36,814 nucleotides of DNA from Kangiellaceae bacterium. Lineage in GTDB: Bacteria; Pseudomonadota; Gammaproteobacteria; Enterobacterales; Kangiellaceae. Of the stretch, positions 1-6,414 are shown one piece after another. The stretch lies in NCBI GenBank assembly GCA_016743995.1, contig JADGFG010000022.1, positions 1 through 36,814 on the forward strand, given 5' to 3'. The position numbers were made by a program, and so were the translations under genes. The number at the start of each line of letters is the position of its first letter. Positions within the stretch are counted from its first letter, which is position 1. Below the pieces are notes generated by a model. It was not told the DNA's origin. It saw only the letters and a list, made by a program, of their open reading frames with translations, and made no database searches.

Positions 1-113
1 TCGCGCGGATAGCAACGACGATGTATCATGTACGTAAGTCATTTTATTCTCTCTCTAACGGAGATGAATTAATGGCCAGTTTGATTGAGAGCTCGACACT
101 CTCCTTCAAGTGG

Positions 114-140
114 CCGCCGATCGAAAGGTTGGCGGTTTTT
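114..140 (+). terminator. Rho-independent terminator with GAAA tetraloop
   Basis: A nine-pair stem, allowing two G-U pairs, runs from CCGCCGATC to GGTTGGCGG around a GAAA loop and is followed directly by five T. This is a textbook intrinsic terminator for plus-strand transcription. The gene it terminates must lie mostly or wholly outside the window, or be a small RNA in 1-113. Confidence 0.65.
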
Positions 141-310
141 ACCTTCAAACCTGTCATGAGTCTGCTATAAAACTATAAACACCCTGACAGGTACAAACCT
201 TTCTAACGCTTGTTGAGCAAAATAACCATAGCATAATTCAGTTTGTGGTAAAAGCAATTTTGTGGGAAATAATATTTTTATTTTGTTCTTACCTGTCCCT
301 GGTTTTTTTA

Positions 311-346
311 AAAAAGCGAACCAGTAAGCAGGGCTCTTTACTGGTT
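311..346 (-). terminator. Terminator downstream of the AraC-type gene
   Basis: The arms AACCAGTAA (319-327) and TTACTGGTT (338-346) form a nine-pair stem with a ten-base loop. Read on the minus strand the hairpin is followed by CGCTTTTTT. It lies just past the stop of the minus-strand AraC-type gene (378). A T-run at 352-356 on the other side could also let it work on the plus strand. Confidence 0.6.
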
Positions 347-377
347 ATCCGTTTTTAAAAATCATAATCAATAGTAA

Positions 378-1199
378 TCAGGTGCGTTTTTTATATCGGT
401 GATATTGCCTGGGACTGTCTTCCATCAATTTCTTAAAGTCACGCGTAAAATGCGCCTGATCATAATACCCATGATCAGTAGCCAGGCTGGTGAGTGACTT
501 AAAATCATCTGATTCAATTTTTTCTTTAACTCGCCTCACCCGGTATAGTCCCATTAACGATTTTGCTGAAATACCAACCTGCTTTTTAAACAGGCGTTGA
601 ATGTCTCTGACAGAAATCCCCTGTTGCTCACTGAGCTTTGCTATTGACAGATCGCTAGATTCGATAATGGTGTTAATAACCTGAGTTAGCATTTGCTTTT
701 GCTTTGACTGGGTTCGATTAAAAATTTGAAGCAAATGCGCTTCAACCAGGGAGACTATTATTTCTTTATTTTCTTTTTGACTCAAAATCTTTTCTATTTT
801 CGAATAAAGGTCATTAATACGCCAGAAATGTGTAGAAGAAGTGAGTAAAAATTTTTCTGATAATTTGTCGAGTGTACCGTTAAAAAAATAATGTGCGGTG
901 GCAGGATAAAACTGGAAACCAACAGCGTAGATACACCCGCTAAAACTGACTCTGAGCAAATCGGTACTCGGTCCGTTAGTGATACAACCTTTATGCACAC
1001 TTAACTGGCTGTCTTTTCTCTGGTAGGTTATTACGTCGCCAAAATTAAGCACAATACCTGCCGCACCATCACTGAGTATTTTAAAGGTTAATGCTTCAGC
1101 GTTTTGTTGATTGTCTGCAAACCATATCGCCTGAACAACATTAGTCAGTGCGTTACTCGGGGTGTATTTCTGATAGTTGAGTTTTTGAAAGTCTTGCAT
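378..1199 (-). CDS. AraC-family transcriptional regulator
   Basis: This 273-residue protein is probably a cytoplasmic DNA-binding regulator. The last 100 residues or so form the AraC/XylS double helix-turn-helix. The first recognition region is LSIAKLSEQQGISVRDIQRLFKK written in part, and the second contains LATDHGYYDQAHFTRDFKK, with the usual GYYDQAHFTR signature. The N-terminal 150 residues look like the beta-rich sensing domain of the DUF6597 type (KILSDGAAGIVLNFGD). The gene is divergent from the AhpD-like gene at 1370, a common regulator-target layout, so it may control that neighbour and itself through the 17-bp repeats just upstream of its start. The ATG at 1199 has no strong ribosome binding site. 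The ligand is unknown. Confidence 0.85.
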   Translation of the reverse strand: MQDFQKLNYQKYTPSNALTNVVQAIWFADNQQNAEALTFKILSDGAAGIVLNFGDVITYQRKDSQLSVHKGCITNGPSTDLLRVSFSGCIYAVGFQFYPATAHYFFNGTLDKLSEKFLLTSSTHFWRINDLYSKIEKILSQKENKEIIVSLVEAHLLQIFNRTQSKQKQMLTQVINTIIESSDLSIAKLSEQQGISVRDIQRLFKKQVGISAKSLMGLYRVRRVKEKIESDDFKSLTSLATDHGYYDQAHFTRDFKKLMEDSPRQYHRYKKRT

Positions 1200-1203
1200 T
1201 ATT

Positions 1204-1237
1204 CAAGCTTCAGTTCGTTTCAAGTTTCAGTTCGTTT
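1204..1237. repeat. 17-bp tandem direct repeat, candidate AraC-type operator
   Basis: CAAGCTTCAGTTCGTTT (1204-1220) is followed without a gap by CAAGTTTCAGTTCGTTT (1221-1237), with a single mismatch. AraC-family proteins commonly bind direct repeats of about this length. The array lies five bases upstream of the start codon of the AraC-type gene and inside the divergent intergenic region. A role as an autoregulatory operator is inference. A smaller direct repeat, ATATCTG twice, occurs at 1277-1290. Confidence 0.4.
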
Positions 1238-1369
1238 AAGGCGTTTATTGACGAGTCAAAATCGACCAGCGGAATAATATCTGATATCTGTCGTATTTTT
1301 ACAATTTTTAAACCTAAGTTCAGATTATCATGAATTTAACCTTAACACTTGTTTTGAAGGAGAATTAAA

Positions 1370-1855
1370 TTGAGCATTCACCGTAAAGTTAACTACATTC
1401 AACAATGTCCTGAAGCCGTTACAATATTAAACCAGATGGAGAAGTATCTGGCGGGCTGTTTTACAGGCAGCAATCCGATTACCAGCGAGATGATAGAGTT
1501 GGTTAAAATTCGTGTTTCTCAGCTCAATGGCTGTGCCTACTGCATTGATATGCATACAAAAGATGCCAGAGCCAATCATGAAAGTGAGCAACGCCTTTAT
1601 GCCCTGACGGCCTGGAAAGAGACGCCTTTTTACTCAGATGCCGAACGTGCTGCTTTAGCCTGGGCTGAGGCCAATACGTTAATTGCCAGTCGACCGGTTA
1701 GCGACGAGCTCTTTTTTAATGTTCGTGAGTATTTTTCAGAAGCACAGCTGGTTAACCTGACACTGGTAATAACCAGTATTAATAGCTGGAACAGAGTTGC
1801 CTTGAGTTTTAAGCCAGAGGTTGGCTCTTATCAACCGGGTGATTTCGATGTGTAA
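1370..1855 (+). CDS. Carboxymuconolactone decarboxylase / AhpD-like family protein
   Basis: This 161-residue protein has the alkylhydroperoxidase signature GCAYCIDMHTKDAR, with Cys55, Cys58 and His62 forming the CxxC...H redox site. The family (CMD, AhpD-like core) comprises small helical proteins acting as peroxide or disulfide reductases, and many members have no defined substrate. The start is TTG, supported by a strong AAGGAG seven bases upstream and by the absence of a suitable ATG. The divergent AraC-type regulator probably controls it. A hairpin with a weak T tail follows at 1864. Family assignment is firm and the exact reaction is not known. Confidence 0.88.
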   Translation: MSIHRKVNYIQQCPEAVTILNQMEKYLAGCFTGSNPITSEMIELVKIRVSQLNGCAYCIDMHTKDARANHESEQRLYALTAWKETPFYSDAERAALAWAEANTLIASRPVSDELFFNVREYFSEAQLVNLTLVITSINSWNRVALSFKPEVGSYQPGDFDV

Positions 1856-1863
1856 ATCACCCT

Positions 1864-1892
1864 CCAGGTGTTGCACCTGGTAGCTCTCTTTT
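1864..1892 (+). terminator. Probable terminator after the AhpD-like gene
   Basis: CCAGGTG, a three-base loop TTG and CACCTGG form a perfect seven-pair hairpin nine bases after the stop codon. The following TAGCTCTCTTTT is only moderately T-rich, so termination strength is uncertain. Confidence 0.45.
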
Positions 1893-1894
1893 GA

Positions 1895-1993
1895 TTATCC
1901 GCCCGGTTGCTGCTCATTAAAGATGAAAAAGTGATTGCCAGAATAACCAACTTTACCGATGAGAGTTATTTACAACAAGCACTTAATCAATAG
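1895..1993 (+). pseudogene. Possible gene remnant (C-terminal fragment)
   Basis: A 32-codon open stretch reads LLLIKDEKVIARITNF, then TDESYLQQALNQ and a stop. It has a protein-like composition and loosely resembles the C-terminal strand-helix end of thioredoxin-fold proteins. There is no ATG and no ribosome binding site, and an in-frame stop lies just before it. It could be the tail of a lost gene. Family identity is a guess. Confidence 0.2.
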
Positions 1994-2035
1994 AAAACAG
2001 GACTACTGGCCAGAGTCTATAGCTTTAACTCTGGC

Positions 2036-2641
2036 TTAACCAATCCAGTCCCCGGGTTCAACAAAACTCAGCATGTTAAAACCTTTTTTCTCCAGGTGTT
2101 CTTTCACCGAACGATGAATAACAATGGCACTGGTATTTTCCGCCAGGCGAAACATCAGGTGATCTTTTGCTTTAAGAGGATCAATAGCGAGTCCGTCAAA
2201 ATCGGTATCCAGAAAATGCGGGTCATCAACCGTGTCGGTACCGCCTCCGGTAACATTGGAGTTTGCTATATCAACCGCTTTAACCAGGCCAATCAGGTTT
2301 ACGGCGACATAATCTTCCGTGCGAAACCCTGTTTCCTCATTCACAATGACACACGAGTACACGTCCAGATTATCAACGCCGGCTTCCTGTAGAGCTGATA
2401 ACAGGCGCTTAGTCATAACAAGCGCGTCATTATAATAAAATTCTTTCAGTGCATCGGGATAACTCGGTCTAATTTTTATTATGACCGGATTGGGTATTTC
2501 ACTCACAAAACGCCGACCCATTCGCCATGAGTCAACATCATTTCTCCATGATGCAATTTCTTTAAAATATTGTGATTTTAGTAATGCCATATCATCCCAG
2601 TCAACGGGCATGTAGCACTCTAACATAAAAAATTCTGACAT
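2036..2641 (-). CDS. Imm11 (MXAN_0049-like) immunity protein, copy 1
   Basis: This 201-residue protein resembles the Imm11/DUF1629 family, whose founding member MXAN_0049 neighbours an AHH nuclease. The family-like C-terminal pattern is visible: VAVNLIGLVKAVD, then FDGLAIDP, FRLAENTSAIVIH and a late FVEPGDW. It differs from copy 2 (2682-3287) at 16 of 201 positions by eye, mainly at residues 64-74 and 96-98. The ATG at 2641 follows AGGGGA. It is the last gene of the cassette, 40 bases after copy 2, and probably binds and neutralises the nuclease encoded at 3299-4159 or a variant of it in the cytoplasm. Soluble, no signal peptide. Confidence 0.72.
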   Translation of the reverse strand: MSEFFMLECYMPVDWDDMALLKSQYFKEIASWRNDVDSWRMGRRFVSEIPNPVIIKIRPSYPDALKEFYYNDALVMTKRLLSALQEAGVDNLDVYSCVIVNEETGFRTEDYVAVNLIGLVKAVDIANSNVTGGGTDTVDDPHFLDTDFDGLAIDPLKAKDHLMFRLAENTSAIVIHRSVKEHLEKKGFNMLSFVEPGDWIG

Positions 2642-2681
2642 GTAAATCCCCTGACTTATCCCATCTGGTTAATGCTCCCCA

Positions 2682-3287
2682 TTATCCAATCCAGTCCCCG
2701 GGTTCAACAAAAGTCAGCATGTTAAAACCTTTTTTCTCCAGGTGTTCTTTCACCGAACGATGAATAACAATGGCACTGGTATTTTCGGCCAGCCGAAACA
2801 TCAGGTGATCTTTTGCTTTCTCGGGATCAATAGCGAGTCCGTCAAAATCGGTATCCAGAAAATGAGGCTCATCAACCGTGTCGGTATTGCCACCAGTGAC
2901 ATTAGAGTTTGCTATATCAACCGCTTTGACCAGGCCAATCAGGTTGACGGCGACATAATCTTCCGTACGAAACCCTGTTTCTTCATTCACTATAATAGCG
3001 GGGTATACATCCAGGTTATCGACTCCGGCTTCCTGAAGGGCTGATAAAAGACGTTTAGTCATGACAATAGCATCTTCATTATACATTTCTATCAAATCAT
3101 CAGGGTAACTTGGTCTGATTTTTATAATAACAGGGTTGGGTATTTCACTCACAAAACGCCGACCCATTCGCCATGAGTCAACATCATTTCTCCATGATGC
3201 AATTTCCTTAAAATATTGCGATTTTAGTAGTGCCATATCATCCCAGCCAACAGGCATGTAGCACTCTAACATATAATGTTCTGACAT
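2682..3287 (-). CDS. Imm11 (MXAN_0049-like) immunity protein, copy 2
   Basis: This is the 201-residue paralogue of the preceding entry, in exact tandem: both starts and both stops are offset by 646 bases. I chose the ATG at 3287 because it matches the start of copy 1 and has AGGA eight bases upstream. A longer frame from 3317 would overlap the nuclease gene by 19 bases. Only 11 bases separate it from the nuclease stop, the usual toxin-then-immunity order, so this copy is the more likely cognate antidote. Conserved features are the same as in copy 1. Differences include N70/E71 in place of Y70/N71, P96-A97-I98 in place of S-C-V, and E156 in place of L. Confidence 0.74.
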   Translation of the reverse strand: MSEHYMLECYMPVGWDDMALLKSQYFKEIASWRNDVDSWRMGRRFVSEIPNPVIIKIRPSYPDDLIEMYNEDAIVMTKRLLSALQEAGVDNLDVYPAIIVNEETGFRTEDYVAVNLIGLVKAVDIANSNVTGGNTDTVDEPHFLDTDFDGLAIDPEKAKDHLMFRLAENTSAIVIHRSVKEHLEKKGFNMLTFVEPGDWIG

Positions 3288-3298
3288 TTTTTTTCCTG

Positions 3299-4159
3299 TT
3301 ATTTGTGTTCTTTGCAATTAATAATAGCTTTTTTACCGCTATCATAACCTTCAATAATTTCAACCCTGGCATCAACAATTCGTGAGGTAAATAACGGTGG
3401 CTGATAGCCCTCTGGATTATAACTAACCAGATAGCTTTTTAATCGCTGAGAAACGCCGTTTAATCGGGGCACTAGCGCATAAGGGGGTTTAAATTTATCG
3501 CCTGATTTTTCTGTGTTATATTGACAAATGGCGTCTTTATGCCCCATTTTGTCGGCAATTTTATTTAACAATTTTTGTACAAAACGAGAATAATCAATAT
3601 GCCTGTCATGAAAACAGCCTCTGCCTGGCTGCGCGGCATTGGCGTAAGTTAATTTTACGGTTTCACATTTCCAGTCAGAATTTCCACGCATTGAATTATT
3701 ACTGGGTAGCCAGATGCCATTTTCAGCATTATTGACGTCGTAATGTATATCTTCTTCAATATGGTTTTCACTTGCGTAAATCCATTTCAACAACTTTTCT
3801 GCTTCTTTTAACGATTCATTACCAGGAATTAGATGGTGGGGGTTAGGTGTAATCTTGTGATTATCCGGCAAATCAATTTTTTTAAATCGACAGTTGTAAA
3901 CGGTGTGTTTAAGCGTCCAGTCATCGGGTCTTGGCTCACCGTTATTTGTCATATTAGTTTCCAACGTCCCTGAATTATTACCAATTTTTTTTGTCCAGTA
4001 ATCGTCTTTGGTTCGCTCGTCATCATCCCAATCTTGCTCTTTGCTGCTTTCGCCTTCTGGTTTTACGTCTTCATTTTTCTGACAGAAGGGGCATTCCTTA
4101 TCATCATGTTTGTGTTCCAGTATTTTCGCCATTAAGGCACTTTCACCTAACTGTGACAT
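3299..4159 (-). CDS. AHH/HNH-type nuclease toxin, probable type VI effector
   Basis: This 286-residue protein carries the AHH-family pattern of the HNH/Endo VII nuclease superfamily. NPHHLIPGNES (His108-His109) supplies the paired histidines, DVNNAENGIWLPSNN (141-155) is the typical family core, and the segment with H184 and H187 before YSRFVQKLL supplies the late histidine. Residues 1-30 hold a separate Cys-rich motif, HKHDDKECPFC. A very acidic, low-complexity linker follows (residues 30-55). There is no signal peptide and no PAAR, Rhs or VgrG domain, so delivery would need a partner. The ATG at 4159 follows CAGGAG. Two Imm11-like genes follow immediately, which supports a toxin. DNase activity is inferred from the family. 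Confidence 0.75.
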   Translation of the reverse strand: MSQLGESALMAKILEHKHDDKECPFCQKNEDVKPEGESSKEQDWDDDERTKDDYWTKKIGNNSGTLETNMTNNGEPRPDDWTLKHTVYNCRFKKIDLPDNHKITPNPHHLIPGNESLKEAEKLLKWIYASENHIEEDIHYDVNNAENGIWLPSNNSMRGNSDWKCETVKLTYANAAQPGRGCFHDRHIDYSRFVQKLLNKIADKMGHKDAICQYNTEKSGDKFKPPYALVPRLNGVSQRLKSYLVSYNPEGYQPPLFTSRIVDARVEIIEGYDSGKKAIINCKEHK

Positions 4160-4295
4160 AGTTACTCCTGTTTTCTTTCTGATTATTCAAATACAATTTT
4201 ATTAATTATTAATTTATTGTGCGCTGCGCGACTTCAAAGTTTTGTCCAATGTTAACCGACTGATTATATCTTTATCATCGTTTAATTAACCATTA
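4160..4295 (-). promoter_or_regulatory. Possible promoter for the toxin-immunity genes
   Basis: The 136-base gap upstream of the nuclease gene is AT-rich and holds a perfect TATAAT on the minus strand (4268 down to 4263), about 104 bases before the ATG. No good -35 hexamer sits at the standard distance, so this is a weak call. It would let toxin and immunity genes be expressed independently of the ketosynthase-like gene upstream. Confidence 0.28.
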
Positions 4296-5363
4296 TTAAC
4301 TGACTGACTGAGCAGGCTTATTAATGAGCACGGCCCCTCGGAGCGGACCATCCGATGAACAGGTGAGCATCACCTGACGCTCGGCAACCTGTTGTCGGTG
4401 AGCAATAATTCCCGTTAAAACTGGCACAAATGCTGCGCCAATATCACCAAAACAATCAGCGAAGTGCTCTATTTTTGTTTCTTTAGCAAAACCTTTATTA
4501 TTACGCGTTTTAGCAACACCAATTTCTTTTGCGCCATAATTTTCACCATTAAGGCCAGTATATAAAGTTTCGATACGAGCAACATCGCAATTGATTATAG
4601 CCTGACGAAAAGCATTTGCCAGCCCTTCTCCTTTGTATGGCTCATCACTGTAATAATGCCCGGGCTCTTCCGCCATACCAGGGTAGCTAAGTGCAAGAAG
4701 TGGTTGTTTATCAGTTTTCTGACGGGCCTGCTCTGACATGACCAGTAAAAAGCCAGAAGACTCTCCACCAATAAAACCATCAGCCACACCATCACTTAAC
4801 AACCGTTTTTGTTTATCAAGCGTGGCCAATAGCTCCAGCCCCAGGTAAGTATCCACACCACCAATTAACGCATAATCCTGACCGGTGGCCTGAAAAAAGC
4901 GAAATGCCATATCAATGGCTTCGAAGCCGCTCGCTCGGCCACCAGAAAACATCCGGCTGGTTGATTTATCAAATTCAATACCGGTTTGCTCAGACAACAA
5001 CGAAATGAAGTCACTGCGTAATGCGGAAGAACTTCCGGGTAAGGTTTCGGGACCAGCAAGAAATAGTGTCAGAGGTTGGTCCAGGACGTAATGAGTCATC
5101 ACTTCATTTAATGCAGGGGTTGCCAGACGCAGCATTCTACGTTGACGAGAGGTAAGCCCTCGTGAATTGAGGCCTTCTTCCAGCGGTGGCAGCGCAGCTT
5201 CTGGCGTAAGAGCCAGTTTAAAAGGCTCCAGATTGTTATTATACTCGCAACTGGCCCCTGCCTGACTCAAACCTACGGAGACTGACGCCGTCACCATCTC
5301 GGTATTTGCACCAATCGAATTAATCATTCCGCAGCCAGCTACGTAAATTTTTGCTTTATTCAA
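4296..5363 (-). CDS. Ketosynthase-like (thiolase-fold) protein lacking the catalytic triad
   Basis: This 355-residue protein has the layout of a beta-ketoacyl synthase. It has an N-terminal strand with GCGMINSIG, a central nucleophile region, and a C-terminal half ending in GDIGAAFVPVLTG. The nucleophile position reads GGRASGFEAI, with Arg where the Cys of the ACxxG-like motif belongs. The histidine motifs read NGENYG and FGDIGAA instead of HGT and GH. All three catalytic residues therefore appear to be missing. Similar thiolase-like proteins occur beside PAAR/DUF4150 effectors in type VI clusters, so an adaptor or chaperone role for the downstream nuclease is plausible. I prefer the TTG at 5363, after GAGGGAAG. 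A longer TTG form starts at 5393. Confidence 0.68.
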   Translation of the reverse strand: MNKAKIYVAGCGMINSIGANTEMVTASVSVGLSQAGASCEYNNNLEPFKLALTPEAALPPLEEGLNSRGLTSRQRRMLRLATPALNEVMTHYVLDQPLTLFLAGPETLPGSSSALRSDFISLLSEQTGIEFDKSTSRMFSGGRASGFEAIDMAFRFFQATGQDYALIGGVDTYLGLELLATLDKQKRLLSDGVADGFIGGESSGFLLVMSEQARQKTDKQPLLALSYPGMAEEPGHYYSDEPYKGEGLANAFRQAIINCDVARIETLYTGLNGENYGAKEIGVAKTRNNKGFAKETKIEHFADCFGDIGAAFVPVLTGIIAHRQQVAERQVMLTCSSDGPLRGAVLINKPAQSVS

Positions 5364-5393
5364 TATAAAACTTCCCTCAATCCTTCTGAACAA

Positions 5394-5794
5394 AATCCAG
5401 CGAATTCATCTATAACACTAGCGGGAATACTACCTGGTAATGAATTTCAGTCAAGTTATAAATAACGTGGCCCCGTATCAATATCTATTTCTGCAATACG
5501 TTTATCTGAAAAGCATATCTTGTAAACCTGAAAGTATAACGTGTGGCAGATACCGCAGCGAGATATCTTTTGCTAGTCATTTCTCCAGGTATCTCACTAT
5601 CAGTAAAAACAGAATAATTCACCTGTTCAAGCCATTTTATTTCTTTTCTGATTTGGATAAACTGATTTGGATAAACAGATTTCAACAACGCTTACCAGCA
5701 ACCCTGACAATAATGAAATATTGAAAAAGAACAATCCAGTAATAACTCTGAAGTTTAATTTAAATCAAACCAGAAAATAACTACCCAAACTCCC
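5394..5794. other. Non-coding, decayed region
   Basis: This stretch of about 400 bases has no frame with recognisable protein features or a ribosome binding site. The 94-codon plus-strand frame at 5440 looks random in composition. The only structure seen is the 14-bp tandem repeat at 5648-5682. Together with the broken gene that follows, it looks like a region undergoing gene loss. Confidence 0.4.
5648..5682. repeat. 14-bp tandem repeat, 2.5 copies
   Basis: CTGATTTGGATAAA occurs at 5648-5661 and again at 5662-5675 with no gap or mismatch, followed by a partial third copy (CAGATTT). It lies in non-coding sequence and looks like replication slippage. Confidence 0.7.
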
Positions 5795-6271
5795 TGGAAA
5801 TACAAAAATGAAAAAATTGCTAAAAAGCTACAAAATCCAATTGCCGACATGATAAGCGCTCCCATACAATTTAACTATGATCAAAACATTGGAATAGACG
5901 ATCAGGGAGAACGCTACCTGACCAATATACAGCCGGTCATTCCTGTTGATACTGGCAAAGACTGGATTGCAATTTCACGGACCATACTACCAATTATCAG
6001 CCAGGACAACGTTACGCCTTTTAACCGCAGCGAATCAGGAATTGGTGACATTGTGCAAAGCGTTTTCTTTTCACCAAAAGCCAAAGCGGATAGTGGCTGG
6101 CTGTGGGGCGTTGGCCCGGTACTTATATTACCTACGGCCTCTAAAGATGAACTGGGACCGAAAAATGGGGAATTGGCCCTACGGTAGTTGCGTTACTGGA
6201 TAGACAGTCCAACCAGTGGACCTGAAGGATGGGGTGCAAGGTTCATGATCACCTGGTTGATACCTGAATAA
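5795..6271 (+). pseudogene. Broken outer-membrane transporter-like gene
   Basis: The reading frame preserves pieces of the family of roughly 280-residue beta-barrel transporter-like proteins (often annotated simply as transporter, Phenol_MetA_deg-like). They are LQNPIADMISAPIQFNYD, NIQPVIPVD, SRTILPI, GIGDIVQSVFFSPKA and GVGPVLILPTASKDELG. There is no start codon or signal peptide, because the frame upstream closes at 5756-5758. At the A-run 6161-6165 one base seems lost, and WGIGPTVVALL continues in the next frame. Soon after, the original frame resumes with YWIDSPTSGPEGWGARF and ends at a TAA (6271), the normal C-terminus of the family. Roughly the third quarter of the protein is therefore missing. 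It is non-functional. Confidence 0.72.
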
Positions 6272-6377
6272 TCCCCGTCGTCGAATAAAAATCAACCATG
6301 AAAGAGTGTAAAAATTGAATCAGGCTAACCTGAGAATAATTTAATGAAGAGCAGCATTATAGTTTTGCTCTCTATTT

Positions 6378-6413
6378 CACTACTGAGTTTTTTACATGAA
6401 AAATACTCAGTAG
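6378..6413 (-). terminator. Inverted repeat after the dehydrogenase gene
   Basis: The arms CTACTGAGT (6380-6388) and ACTCAGTAG (6405-6413) pair perfectly, and after one mismatch an inner T-run/A-run extends the stem. It begins right after the stop codon of the minus-strand operon. There is no T tract beyond it, so it may be a weak terminator or a hairpin that stabilises the mRNA 3' end. Confidence 0.4.
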
Positions 6414-6414
6414 C

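Larger units (their letters stand above)
1..377. other. Left-edge region without an identifiable gene
   Basis: No convincing gene is visible here. At the very edge a plus-strand frame (2-37) ends in RADSNDDVSCT and a stop, and a minus-strand ATG at 42 (beginning MTYVHDTSSLLSAR) follows an AGAGAG stretch. Either could be the edge of a gene cut by the window, and the sequence does not decide between them. The plus-strand hairpin at 114-135 implies that a plus-strand transcript ends here. The stretch 171-318 is AT-rich and shows no gene. Confidence 0.3.
2036..3287 (-). repeat. 646-bp tandem gene duplication
   Basis: The two immunity genes form a tandem duplication with a period of 646 bases. 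Long stretches are nearly identical at the DNA level, for example the region around both C-terminal ends (2036-2140 against 2682-2786). Divergence is concentrated in two short patches. Confidence 0.85.

Noticed and set aside
186-297. Inverted 8-mers GACAGGTA and TACCTGTC about 100 bases apart
   Set aside because: The arms are too short and too far apart to be meaningful without further evidence.
2096-3044. Two similar plus-strand frames of 98 and 100 codons opposite the immunity genes
   Set aside because: They are mirror images of the duplicated immunity genes. Their similarity to each other only reflects that duplication.
5440-5724. 94-codon plus-strand frame in the non-coding region
   Set aside because: Composition looks random (many Ile, Phe, Tyr, Cys), it has no ribosome binding site and no recognisable motif, and it runs through the 14-bp tandem repeat.
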